From: Thermoplasmatota archaeon
GTDB lineage: Archaea > Thermoplasmatota > E2 > DHVEG-1
NCBI GenBank assembly: GCA_030619765.1
Contig: JAUXAU010000017.1
Coordinates: 1 to 44,047 of the forward strand
DNA length: 44,047 nt
Reading direction: 5' to 3'
Part shown: piece by piece, positions 1 through 7,558 of the stretch
Layout of the letters: every line of letters begins with the position of its first letter
Position numbering within the stretch: the first letter of the stretch is position 1
Position numbers and translations under genes: made by a program
Notes under the pieces: model-generated
The model's input: the letters and a program-made list of their open reading frames with translations, nothing else
What the model was told of the DNA's origin: nothing
The model's database searches: none

Positions 1-1
1 G

Positions 2-412
2 GCATGTAGGCAGTGTGATGTACCAAGGACTCTTGAGGAAATTGCTAATGCATCAAATTTGTCAAGGAAAGAAATTGGGAGAAACTATCGAGCGATTGTT
101 CGCGGATTAAGGTTAAAAAAGATGCCGCCATCACCTATGGAATATGTCTCCAGGTTTTGTAGCAAGTTAAAGCTCAGTAATGATGTTCAAACGAAGACAT
201 TGGAAATAATCAAAGAAGCAACAAATCAGGAGATTGTTAGCGGACGTAGTCCAATCGGTATTGCAGCCGCATCTCTCTACATAGCATCTGTTCTTTGTGG
301 TGAACGGAGAACACAATGTGAAATAGCGGTTGTAGCAGGCGTCACCGAGGTAACTATTCGAAACAGGTATAAAGAGATCATAGGAAAAATGAATATAGAA
401 ATCACCTTATAA
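2..412 (+). CDS. tfb: Transcription initiation factor IIB (TFB), 3' part
   Basis: TFB bridges TBP-bound promoter DNA and RNA polymerase in archaeal transcription initiation. The reading frame is open from base 2, so the gene is cut by the window edge and only about the last 136 codons are present. The visible part has the end of the first cyclin-like repeat ([14 protein letters not shown]) and the whole second repeat, with the typical [16 protein letters not shown] helix and the DNA-recognition helix near [13 protein letters not shown]. The N-terminal zinc ribbon and B-reader lie outside the window. A TTG at 59 is an internal codon and not the start. The family assignment is secure. Which TFB paralogue it is cannot be told. 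Confidence 0.96.
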   Translation, partial: ACRQCDVPRTLEEIANASNLSRKEIGRNYRAIVRGLRLKKMPPSPMEYVSRFCSKLKLSNDVQTKTLEIIKEATNQEIVSGRSPIGIAAASLYIASVLCGERRTQCEIAVVAGVTEVTIRNRYKEIIGKMNIEITL

Positions 413-452
413 AATCAAGATAAAGAGTAAAGAAAGAAAAAGGTAGAGGAAC

Positions 453-605
453 ATGATGCAGACAAATCGTAAGCGTGAGAAGGTAGAGTGTCCGAATTGC
501 GGGCGTCAATTCGAGACAAAATCAAGATCCAGCATAATCACTTGCAGTCGATGCAATAGAAAATTCAGAAGGAAATACCACATTGTTAAGAAAAAAGGGG
601 AGTAA
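453..605 (+). CDS. Small zinc-ribbon protein (50 aa)
   Basis: This short reading frame begins with two ATG codons (453 and 456) after an AGAGGA purine-rich site, 40 bases downstream of TFB on the same strand, so the two are probably co-transcribed. The protein is very basic and has two CxxC knuckles, CPNC at about residues 14-17 and CSRC at about 32-35, which is a classic zinc ribbon of the type found in small archaeal nucleic-acid-binding proteins. It has no other domain and no membrane segment. The function is unknown. A role near transcription is only suggested by its neighbour. Downstream, around 652-668, a 5-bp stem with a T-rich loop could end the transcript. Confidence 0.7.
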   Translation: MMQTNRKREKVECPNCGRQFETKSRSSIITCSRCNRKFRRKYHIVKKKGE

Positions 606-752
606 GGTTATGATGTAGACGTCTGCAACTGTTCCTTGGTAGTGCCTTTAAACATGGTTTTTTACCATCTCTTGTGTTCAAAGAAGAAGGAATTGAAAAA
701 AAATGGTTGTAATGGTATATTTCTACTTTGACATTAGATCCATCGTTGCTAT

Positions 753-1046
753 CTATTTGTCCTTCTTTTTAACTAAATATATTTCAATTGAAGATACGTT
801 AGATGTTCTACCTTCTTCATTGGTGAGATTTTCAGTACTGATTTTTATCTCTTTTACTTCGGTGTCTGTAGCAAACCTGTTTCTCGTAATTTCTGCTATA
901 TCTACCGCCCTGCTTATTGCCCTGCCTCTAGCCTTTATTACAACATCATCCGAGTCACTGAACCGTGATATTACTGCAAGTACATAACTCATTGGTGGTT
1001 TGCTTCCAACATATACCACGTTTTCATCTGTTCTTTCTTCTGTCAT
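753..1046 (-). CDS. albA: DNA/RNA-binding protein Alba
   Basis: Alba is a small dimeric chromatin protein that coats DNA and also binds RNA in archaea. The 97-residue length and the N-terminal signature [18 protein letters not shown], with the lysine of the DNA-binding loop (the site acetylated in Sulfolobus Alba), identify it. The segment [21 protein letters not shown] is the family's basic helix. The C-terminus ends in a lysine run. It follows a 68-residue unknown gene by 15 bases on the same strand, which suggests one transcript. Alba as an architectural protein is common in archaea with few or no histones. The whole-genome content cannot be judged from here. Confidence 0.97.
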   Translation of the reverse strand: MTEERTDENVVYVGSKPPMSYVLAVISRFSDSDDVVIKARGRAISRAVDIAEITRNRFATDTEVKEIKISTENLTNEEGRTSNVSSIEIYLVKKKDK

Positions 1047-1061
1047 AGATTTTTCACTCCA

Positions 1062-1268
1062 TTACAAACTGCCTTCTTTCAACATCTCTTTAAGAAATTT
1101 CCAACCTATCATACTATTCTTACTCAGATGGAGAAATTTATTCTTCTTCCTATCGAATATAGAGACGATCTCATCATCATCCTCGTGTATCGCGACAAGA
1201 ACCTTGTCGTTGGAGTATGCACCATACCGCCCACCGGACGGAAGCACATATCCGTCTATCTTCTCCAT
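1062..1268 (-). CDS. Hypothetical protein upstream of alba (68 aa)
   Basis: The family is not recognised. The protein is soluble, with a glycine-rich start (VLPSGGRYGAY), an acidic patch (HEDDDE) and a basic C-terminal half that looks like beta strands followed by a helix. It has no cysteine motif and no membrane segment. The stop lies 15 bases before the Alba start on the same strand, so it is probably the first gene of a two-gene transcript. The sequence has good protein-like composition, while the overlapping plus-strand frames are poor, so I treat it as real. An accessory role near Alba is possible but rests only on position. Confidence 0.6.
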   Translation of the reverse strand: MEKIDGYVLPSGGRYGAYSNDKVLVAIHEDDDEIVSIFDRKKNKFLHLSKNSMIGWKFLKEMLKEGSL

Positions 1269-1413
1269 GTTTTTTCTTACTTCGCTAGCTGTTGGTATTT
1301 CCAGTTATATCACCATATACCATCTCAGCATAAACTTAATCCACATATAGTTTTCTTTTTAATTGGATAGAAATCCTTTTAAAACGGTAGAACGGTAGTA
1401 ATTAACTGGTAAT

Positions 1414-1800
1414 ATGAGTAGTTGTTGTATGGAGTTAAAATGCATTTTGTGTTGTGCAGGCACCAAAATGATTTTATCAAACGAGGATGTAAAACGAATA
1501 GAGGGATTAGGATTTGACACGAAGTTTTTTGTTAGAAAAAACAGAGGGGGATATCTACAATTAAAAAATAAAAATGGACTATGCGTTTTTCATAACGGCA
1601 TACAGTGCTCAATCTATGACCATCGACCTGAAGGATGCACGATATATCCCATAGCCTATGACCAAAATGAGAATTGTGCAGTTTTTGATGGATATTGTCC
1701 ACACTGGCTTAGATTTCAAATGCTTGAAAGCACCAAACAACAACTATATGATCTGATAGCAAAACTGGATGCTGAAAAGGCTCAACGAAAGAAAACATAG
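1414..1800 (+). CDS. YkgJ-family cysteine cluster protein
   Basis: This 128-residue protein belongs to the YkgJ/CxxCxxCC family, small proteins thought to bind zinc or an iron-sulfur cluster. The N-terminal cysteine group is seen at residues 4-14 (CC, then C10, C13 and C14). It is followed by the family's typical central part, with CVFHNGIQCSIYDHRPEGC giving three further cysteines and the H-R-P-x-x-C turn, and later a CPHW motif. The metal is not known from sequence. It is monocistronic by spacing. The ATG at 1414 is the first start in frame and fits the family, whose members begin just before the cysteine cluster. Confidence 0.85.
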   Translation: MSSCCMELKCILCCAGTKMILSNEDVKRIEGLGFDTKFFVRKNRGGYLQLKNKNGLCVFHNGIQCSIYDHRPEGCTIYPIAYDQNENCAVFDGYCPHWLRFQMLESTKQQLYDLIAKLDAEKAQRKKT

Positions 1801-1893
1801 GATGTTACGTATCTATTTTAGGAATTTATATATGCTAGTGTTGATAAGTAACGTACTATTTATAGTATTATACAATCAAGTGGATATAGAAAA

Positions 1894-4314
1894 ATGAAAA
1901 AAGTAAAGGATGAAAAAATTTCATGGACCGAGAACCTTATTAGGGAATATTTTGGAGATGATGACATTGTGCAAAGGGTTCTTGAAGTAGTTGCAGAAGA
2001 AGGTATTCCATCTAATGTCAATGAAAATGCAGATGAGTTCTTGGAGATATTAAAATGGATAAATAAATTCAAAGGAGCTGATAAGCACTGTGAATATAGG
2101 TTATTAGTTATGGATGAAAACAAAATCGATTGTGCTATCGTCTCTGGCAGATCATGTATCTCTAGATCAAGTAAAACCTGTCCAATTTTTAAAAATAAAG
2201 GAGAGCGTTTTCTATTTTCGCGGACCAGAATGGGAGAGATTCTCAACGCTGAAGGTTTAAATCCAAAAAATGATCCACTTGTAAGATCGATTATACAAGC
2301 ATTAGATAAGACTCTGTCAGATGGATTCTGCCCTAGAGAAATCGCTTTGGCTCTTTTTGCACTTTATGATTTTCTCGTTGAATTTATAGTAGATAGGACT
2401 GTGGAAGTAATGCAGGAAAGTGAAAAGAGAGAGATGATAGTCGAGGAAAAAATAAAATTTGCATGTTCATTGAGGAAAGAAGGTAAAATAAGAGAAGAAC
2501 TTCGGATTCTTAAAAAGATAGAAAATACGGATAAAGAATATTGCAGGGACTACGATGTAGTGGAGGAGAGAATAGTAGAACTAGAAATTAAACTAGGAAA
2601 ACGCCCCAGTTTTGAATCTTTGAAAAGGACCATAAAACATAATGAGGGGAAAATTATTCTTAAATACACTAAGAAACAAGGTATTTCTCTGATGCAGAAA
2701 AATGACTATGCTGGCGCTATTGAATACTTTGAAATAATTCCAAAGGAATATCTTGATTCTGAATCCCTTAAGATTTATGCTGCCTGCTGTGAGAAAACAG
2801 GAGATATAAAGAACGCTTATAAGCTATATAAACAGGTCAGTGCACCTGAGTCTCATCTGAATTTAGCTAGATGTAATTTTATGCTTCAAAAATATGAGGA
2901 ATGCTGGAAGGAAATCACTCTCCTTTTTTCTCTTGGGAACATTCCTGTCAGAATATTGGAAGATGCACTTAAAATTGTCAAGGATCTAGACAATGCTATG
3001 CAATTTAATCAGGGTGATAAAAATGACATATTGAGTTTGTGTAATGTCGTTCTCTCTAAAAAACCAGAAAGCAAGGTTGCACGAGGAATCTTTGAAAAAA
3101 TAGAAAGAGAAAAGAAGGAAAGAATTAACATCAAGAAAAAAGCAGCTGAAGGCTTTATCAAAAAAAGGAAATTCCGACGGGCACGCAATGTTCTTTTGAA
3201 AATTCCAAAAAATAGGCAAGATGCTTGGATAATCAAAAAGGTCGCCTTTTGCTATAAAAAAGAAGGCGCTTACAAGAATTCTTTGATATGGTATAAAAAA
3301 TTACCAAATCCAAAAAGCAAGGATGTCTTATGGGATATGATTCTCTCTGCTTTAAGAGAGAAGGATTTCAATTTTGCCTCTGAGCTATACCGAGAATTAA
3401 AGAAAATAAATATTGATATGAATGAAATTCCACATTCGGATGTGAGGGCTTATATTTTAGAGAGTGAGGGAAATTACGAAGATGCAATTAATTGCTATAA
3501 AAATAAAGATCTTATATTGCGATTCGCTGATAAACTTAAAAAAGAGAGGAAATTCCTACTCTGCGCCAAATGTTTTCTGAATGTTCATAAAAAGTTGATA
3601 GCGAAAGGGTACACGAAAAAAGCTGAGGAAGTAATGGAAAAATATGAGGATAGCTTACCAGTAAGTGAAAAAGTAGAGGTCAGAAGGTCTTTAGAGAAAA
3701 AATATCAAGTTCGTTTAAGGAGGAAAGAATTGGTGATATGTGATACTAATATTTTTGTCCACAAAGGATTTTATGGTACTAACGGGTATGAGAGATTAGA
3801 TAAAAATATGAAGCGAAGAGTGGAAGTGATTGTTGATAAATTCAATTTTTTATCAAATACACAAAAAATCGGTGCAACTAACACTGCTCGAGAACAGCTT
3901 AGGCCAGTATGTGAACGTCTTTTTGTGATATTAAATGTGGAAGATGAGAAGGAGAGGGAGATAGTAATGGAACGAGCAAAGAAATATATCACAAAGTACA
4001 AACAAGATGTAGTGGTTGATGAAGGAGCATTGGATAAAGTTAGGAAATTCTATTTACCGTTTGTGTTTCATACAAAGAAAATAACGGAATGGAAGATAAG
4101 GAACAAATCAGAAAATGAAAGCACAAGGATAATCGGAAAGAGGGATGGAGGCTTAATGCCTGAGGAATCTGATATGAAACTGCTGGCCGAATGCATATCA
4201 TTGTATAACTCGCGTGTCAAAGGGATAAATCAGATTTCCCTGCTATCGGATGATACAGATTTCAAAGAATTCCGCGATGAAATCAAAAGCAGGTTCGACA
4301 TTAAGGTTTATTGA
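1894..4314 (+). CDS. Large helical-repeat (TPR-like) protein with C-terminal PIN nuclease domain
   Basis: This 806-residue protein has three visible parts. Residues 1 to about 175 are an unrecognised domain with a few cysteines (CAIVSGRSC, KTCPIF, GFCPRE). Residues of about 180-600 are strongly helical, lysine-rich and contain TPR-like units such as GDIKNAYKLYKQV and GAIEYFEIIP. Residues of about 612-806 are a PIN domain with the acidic residues expected at a metal site: D617 in CDTNIF, a glutamate in AREQ, the aspartate in EESDMKLLAE, and D786/D787/D789 in SDDTDF. PIN domains are Mg/Mn-dependent ribonucleases. The PIN part is long, with an insert between the second and third acids. A TATA-like element (ATTTATATATG, about 1825-1835) precedes it. 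The fusion is unusual and its substrate is unknown. Confidence 0.75.
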   Translation: MKKVKDEKISWTENLIREYFGDDDIVQRVLEVVAEEGIPSNVNENADEFLEILKWINKFKGADKHCEYRLLVMDENKIDCAIVSGRSCISRSSKTCPIFKNKGERFLFSRTRMGEILNAEGLNPKNDPLVRSIIQALDKTLSDGFCPREIALALFALYDFLVEFIVDRTVEVMQESEKREMIVEEKIKFACSLRKEGKIREELRILKKIENTDKEYCRDYDVVEERIVELEIKLGKRPSFESLKRTIKHNEGKIILKYTKKQGISLMQKNDYAGAIEYFEIIPKEYLDSESLKIYAACCEKTGDIKNAYKLYKQVSAPESHLNLARCNFMLQKYEECWKEITLLFSLGNIPVRILEDALKIVKDLDNAMQFNQGDKNDILSLCNVVLSKKPESKVARGIFEKIEREKKERINIKKKAAEGFIKKRKFRRARNVLLKIPKNRQDAWIIKKVAFCYKKEGAYKNSLIWYKKLPNPKSKDVLWDMILSALREKDFNFASELYRELKKINIDMNEIPHSDVRAYILESEGNYEDAINCYKNKDLILRFADKLKKERKFLLCAKCFLNVHKKLIAKGYTKKAEEVMEKYEDSLPVSEKVEVRRSLEKKYQVRLRRKELVICDTNIFVHKGFYGTNGYERLDKNMKRRVEVIVDKFNFLSNTQKIGATNTAREQLRPVCERLFVILNVEDEKEREIVMERAKKYITKYKQDVVVDEGALDKVRKFYLPFVFHTKKITEWKIRNKSENESTRIIGKRDGGLMPEESDMKLLAECISLYNSRVKGINQISLLSDDTDFKEFRDEIKSRFDIKVY

Positions 4315-4393
4315 TGATTCTCGGTATAACACTAAGATAATAAAGAAAGAATTAGATTATGGAATATGGATTTCTATAACGAGGCGTGTATCC

Positions 4394-4582
4394 ATGGTGT
4401 ATAAATATAAGGATTGGGTTTTGTATGAGAAGGATGTAACTTTAAAGGATGGAAGGACCCGTACTATTCATTTCTTCACAAAACGGACACCGAGAAGTGG
4501 TGCACCGTGTGATTTACCTGATGGATACGCAGTTGGTGTTAGTGAGAGAACCGGTCTCCCATATCTGAAAATAGAAAGGTAA
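4394..4582 (+). CDS. Conserved small archaeal protein (62 aa)
   Basis: The protein runs from MVYKYKDWVLYEKD through a threonine/basic beta segment (IHFFTKRTPRSGAPCDLPDGY) to NERTGLPYL-like ending VSERTGLPYLKIER. I recognise the pattern of F-F/S-x-x-x-P-x-S-G-x-P-C-D-L-P-x-G-Y and R-T-G-L-P-Y-L as a small archaeal family of unknown function. The frame is open back to 4250, inside the preceding gene, but the upstream codons do not look like protein and the family starts near MVYKYKDW, so I place the start at 4394. The gene lies 79 bases after the TPR-PIN gene and may share its transcript. Confidence 0.65.
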   Translation: MVYKYKDWVLYEKDVTLKDGRTRTIHFFTKRTPRSGAPCDLPDGYAVGVSERTGLPYLKIER

Positions 4583-4636
4583 AACAATGAAGATAAAATA
4601 CCCAAACATTAGAAGATGCTAGGGAGAAAGTTGCAC

Positions 4637-5296
4637 ATGATTGAAATATTGGCCATAGGTAAAAAAGCTCCAAAGCCATATTGGGATGTTGCCAGGAAAA
4701 ATAGGACAGAATCTATTTTAGAGCAATCGAGAGATGGGCATTGGATGATGTTATGCTATATGCCTAATTTAACAGAAGGTGAAGTTAAAGCATATAGAAA
4801 AAATAAGATTATATCACGCTATATAGCAAACAGTACAAATCTGGTGGTAATTGCCCTATTTGGTGTCGAAGTGAAAGATAGGGATACATTATTGGTTTTT
4901 GAAATTGTATTTGATCCATGTCTTTATCCCGAAGGTGAATGGAAACAACGACAAGAGGCATACTATCGTGATAATATCATAAATTTTCTTCTGATTGATT
5001 CAAGCAATGGGATAATCAAGGCAATGCGTAGCTTCAACATGCCCATCAAACTGAGAGAAGTATGGTTGAAATCCTGGAATAGGTCTTACCTGATAGAGAA
5101 TTATTCCGAGATATATAAAAATTGGAAAAATCGTATAGATCTAACATACTCTGTTGACGAACTGTGGAATGATGCAAAAGATAGCGGCGTTCTGGGAGAA
5201 TATGGTAAATTGACAGAATTATCGTTTGATTTGTCAAAAATCATTCGATTGGAAAATGGGAAAAATATAGAAGATGGAGAGGAAAACAAAAACTAA
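4637..5296 (+). CDS. Unrecognised 219-aa protein
   Basis: No family is recognised. The protein is soluble, rich in tryptophan (WDVARK, HWMMLCYMP, WLKSWNRSYL, IYKNWKNR, LWNDAK) and appears to be an alpha/beta fold with a C-terminal helical part and an acidic, asparagine-rich tail. It has no cysteine cluster, membrane segment or nucleotide loop. An ATG at 4616 would add seven residues. I prefer 4637 because a GGGAG site at 4622-4626 is well spaced before it. It sits between the small conserved protein and an integrase, which suggests an accessory or mobile origin. The function cannot be stated. Confidence 0.6.
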   Translation: MIEILAIGKKAPKPYWDVARKNRTESILEQSRDGHWMMLCYMPNLTEGEVKAYRKNKIISRYIANSTNLVVIALFGVEVKDRDTLLVFEIVFDPCLYPEGEWKQRQEAYYRDNIINFLLIDSSNGIIKAMRSFNMPIKLREVWLKSWNRSYLIENYSEIYKNWKNRIDLTYSVDELWNDAKDSGVLGEYGKLTELSFDLSKIIRLENGKNIEDGEENKN

Positions 5297-5477
5297 AAGA
5301 GATTATGTAAATAATCATTAAATGGCAGCATATGACAAACTATTTTTATTGTTTTTTTCTCTTAAAAATAACATACTTTTTAGCTGGATGAGCCGCTATT
5401 TCATAAAAAACTAATCGTTAAACTAATAGTTAAAGAAGAAAAAGGGTTGAAAAACCAACTTACAACATTCACAGGGT

Positions 5478-6434
5478 TTAGTACACATTGAACTTAGGCA
5501 TGGAGCTAAGGTAACTCTTTCTCAAATCCCTATGGTCGATGTGGTAGTAGATATCAAACACCTCTTTTGGCTTGTCCCCTCTGAGCTCTCCGATGTACTC
5601 CCTGGTCATCCCCGCCTGCCTGAGATATGTAGTGAAACAATGCCGGAAGTTGTGAGCTGTGAAATGGTCTTCCAACCTCGCTGATTTCTTATTATGGATA
5701 CCAAACTGTACCGCCCATTTTACAATACGAGAAGAAATACCCTCATCGTATAACCTATGGCCAATATCACTTACAAACAACGCAGGCTCCCCGGGTTTTG
5801 CTACCATCTTGCGCCTCACCAGATATCGTTTCAAAAGACGCTCAGTCTCCTCATCAAAGTACACCTTCAGATTAGTACGTTTATGAAACATGCCATCTCC
5901 CTTCAATGTAATGGAGTTGTCCTCAAAACTTATTTCATTGACATCAAGGCTCACCAACTCATCCAACCTGAAACCGGTTTTGACAAACAAGGTACAGATT
6001 GTTTTATCTTCCAGATTAATAATGCTGTTAAGAAAACGCGACATCTTATCCACGTCTATAATCTTCCGTTTTGAAGGAACAGCTCCTTTTTTGTACGATT
6101 TAAGATTCATCTTTCTAACAGTGAGAACAATATTCTGTTTGATAACAGAATCATATTCCAAATAGCTATAAAGATGATTCAGGGCGGAAAAACACACATT
6201 AAAACGGGAAAACGAGCGTACTCCATTATTTCTTAAATGATCCATAAACGCCTCCAATAGATCCTTATTTTCCATCCCATCTACATCCACAAAATGATAG
6301 CTCTTACTGTTAAGGAACCGCCTGAAAACCTTAACCACATTGGTATATACCTCAATAGTCTTTTCCGACATTCCCTGACGTATACAGTGCTTAACAAATT
6401 TCTGTATAATCTGGTCATCACTTACCTTATCCAT
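5478..6434 (-). CDS. Tyrosine recombinase / integrase (XerC/D-like)
   Basis: Tyrosine recombinases cut and rejoin DNA at specific sites through a covalent tyrosine intermediate. The 318-residue protein has a SAM-like core-binding domain (residues about 8-105, with EKTIEVYTNVVKVFRRFL) and a catalytic domain from about 125. Catalytic residues are visible: R156 in GFRLDEL, K178 in LKGDG, H261 and R264 in AHNFRH, R285 in GELRGDKP at the H/W position region, and the nucleophile Y296 in DIYYHI. The start overlaps the stop end of the upstream RHH gene by 13 bases, so the two are translated from one message. No attachment sites were identified. It could serve an integrated element or chromosome dimer resolution. 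The accessory neighbours favour an element. Confidence 0.9.
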   Translation of the reverse strand: MDKVSDDQIIQKFVKHCIRQGMSEKTIEVYTNVVKVFRRFLNSKSYHFVDVDGMENKDLLEAFMDHLRNNGVRSFSRFNVCFSALNHLYSYLEYDSVIKQNIVLTVRKMNLKSYKKGAVPSKRKIIDVDKMSRFLNSIINLEDKTICTLFVKTGFRLDELVSLDVNEISFEDNSITLKGDGMFHKRTNLKVYFDEETERLLKRYLVRRKMVAKPGEPALFVSDIGHRLYDEGISSRIVKWAVQFGIHNKKSARLEDHFTAHNFRHCFTTYLRQAGMTREYIGELRGDKPKEVFDIYYHIDHRDLRKSYLSSMPKFNVY

Positions 6435-6961
6435 ATAAGACCCCCCTTACCTCTCTTAACAAGTCCATAACTGAATAGATTGTCCAACTGTTGGTTTATT
6501 GATCGTATTGCTACAGCATCACCAGGGTCAATGTGCAAGAGATCGAGCAATTCATGTTCCTTGACAATCTCTCTTTCTTTTAGGAGTTTGATGAGTTTAG
6601 GTTCAAATTCCCTGACACCATCAAAACCTTCATCCTGGAATTGACGGTTTTTCAAATTTTTGAGATCTTCCTCATACTGATCAGTCAATATATCCAGTGA
6701 CTTAACCCGCTTAGAGAGATCATGGTTTTCATTCCTTAAATGAGTGTTTTGCCCCTCCAACTCACTTAACCGCTTGTTTAAATCCCCCTTGGAGGCATCC
6801 ATACTCTCATCTCCGATGTAATTCTCTACGATGTTTAGGACATACTGGGATATAGAGAGACCTGATTTTTTTGCCAGCTTTTTCCATCTTTCCGTCATCT
6901 TATTTGTAGGCAAATAAACATAGATGGACCTTTCCTTTACCGGTGTTCGTTTTTCAGTCAT
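6422..6961 (-). CDS. RHH-like / coiled-coil / winged-helix DNA-binding protein
   Basis: The 179-residue protein has a ribbon-helix-helix-like N-terminus (residues about 10-50: SIYVYLPTNKMTERWKK then SGLSISQYVLNIVENYI), a coiled coil (about 60-105, heptads such as LNKRLSELEGQNTHLRNEN) and a C-terminal winged-helix-like part (about 120-179, with LIKLLKEREIVKEHELLDLL and a YGLVKRGKGGLIWIR wing). It probably binds DNA as a dimer. It directly precedes the integrase and overlaps it by 13 bases, so it may act as an accessory or regulatory partner of the recombinase, comparable in role to excisionases or centromere-binding proteins. That role is inferred. A TATA-rich stretch (about 6975-7003) upstream fits its promoter. 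Confidence 0.7.
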   Translation of the reverse strand: MTEKRTPVKERSIYVYLPTNKMTERWKKLAKKSGLSISQYVLNIVENYIGDESMDASKGDLNKRLSELEGQNTHLRNENHDLSKRVKSLDILTDQYEEDLKNLKNRQFQDEGFDGVREFEPKLIKLLKEREIVKEHELLDLLHIDPGDAVAIRSINQQLDNLFSYGLVKRGKGGLIWIR

Positions 6962-7022
6962 AATATTCTACCAATAGTATATATATAGTGCTGGATTTAT
7001 ATAGTTTGCTGGTAAATTATCA

Positions 7023-7115
7023 ACTAAATTCTAAATTTACCATCGCATGTTAGGCCAGTTGCGATTATTCCCATCGGCTATCCTAAAGGCAGAGTTGCAG
7101 CTACTTCTAGGATAA
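7023..7115. other. GC-richer patch with inverted repeats between island and ribosomal operon
   Basis: This short stretch is visibly richer in G and C than its AT-rich surroundings. It contains a perfect 7-bp inverted repeat, TATCCTA at 7079-7085 and TAGGATA at 7108-7114, and a smaller CGAT/ATCG pair at about 7071-7085. The minus strand also reads as a short protein-like frame broken by a stop (EVAATLPLG, stop, PMGIIATGLTCDGK). It lies downstream of S27ae and upstream of the RHH gene. It may be a transposon-end relic, a structured 3' end of the ribosomal transcript, or part of an attachment region. Confidence 0.35.
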
Positions 7116-7163
7116 ATACAAAAATTTTAACTCATTATAATAAGTGGTAGAGGCATCTGTTTT

Positions 7164-7556
7164 TTATTGTTGTTTTGTTTTCTCTTCACTTGCAGGTTTA
7201 TCAGTCTTTTCTTCTTCCTTCCCCTCATCAGGTTTTACAGCAGTCTCTTCTATAGGTTTCTTAATACCTTCTTCTGATTTCTTCTCATCAGGTTTTTCTT
7301 CACTTTGTTGTTCTGGTTTCTCTTCGATAATTTTCTCTTCACTTGCCGGTTTATCAGTCTTTTCTTCTTTCTTCTCTTCAACAGGCACTTCGGGCTTTTT
7401 GTCTTTTTTAACCTTAAATTCAGTATAACCACACTTGCCGCAGCTTAAACGATCCTTGTGTTCAGCAAGAAATACTCCTTCGCCACACTTTGGGCAGTTC
7501 CTACGTAATCGGACAATCTTATCTCCTTCTATCTTGAATATCTCTCTTTTCATCAT
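7164..7556 (-). CDS. rps27ae: Ribosomal protein S27ae with long charged C-terminal tail
   Basis: S27ae is a zinc-ribbon protein of the archaeal small ribosomal subunit. Residues 1-50 are the normal protein: [20 protein letters not shown] with the CPKC and CGKC zinc knuckles. Archaeal S27ae usually ends about there. Here some 80 further residues follow, made almost only of K, E, P, S, D and T (for example [20 protein letters not shown]). Parts of this tail are near copies of the tail on the neighbouring S24e. It is the last gene of the rpo7-spt4-DPCK-S24e-S27ae series, starting 3 bases before the S24e stop codon's outer end. Two ATGs (7556 and 7553) are possible. The second gives the family's usual MKREIFKI start. 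Confidence 0.93.
   Translation of the reverse strand: MMKREIFKIEGDKIVRLRRNCPKCGEGVFLAEHKDRLSCGKCGYTEFKVKKDKKPEVPVEEKKEEKTDKPASEEKIIEEKPEQQSEEKPDEKKSEEGIKKPIEETAVKPDEGKEEEKTDKPASEEKTKQQ
7270..7364. repeat. Direct repeat, copy in S27ae tail
   Basis: These 95 bases match 7614-7708 in the S24e gene with about seven differences, in the same orientation. Both encode the KPAS(E/D)EKIIEEK-type segment of the charged tails. The identity extends to synonymous positions, so it is a duplication or gene-conversion tract and not just shared composition. Confidence 0.9.
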
Positions 7557-7558
7557 GG

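Noticed and set aside
601-702. Possible C/D box guide RNA after the zinc-ribbon gene
   Set aside because: TGATG- and CTG-like boxes are present but do not have proper C, D', C' and D spacing.
703-1370. Plus-strand frames opposite alba and the 68-residue gene
   Set aside because: They are antisense to the clear Alba gene and have hydrophobic, low-complexity translations typical of shadow frames.
4250-4393. N-terminal extension of the 62-residue conserved protein
   Set aside because: It overlaps the TPR-PIN gene, lacks protein-like composition and is absent from the family pattern, which starts near 4394.
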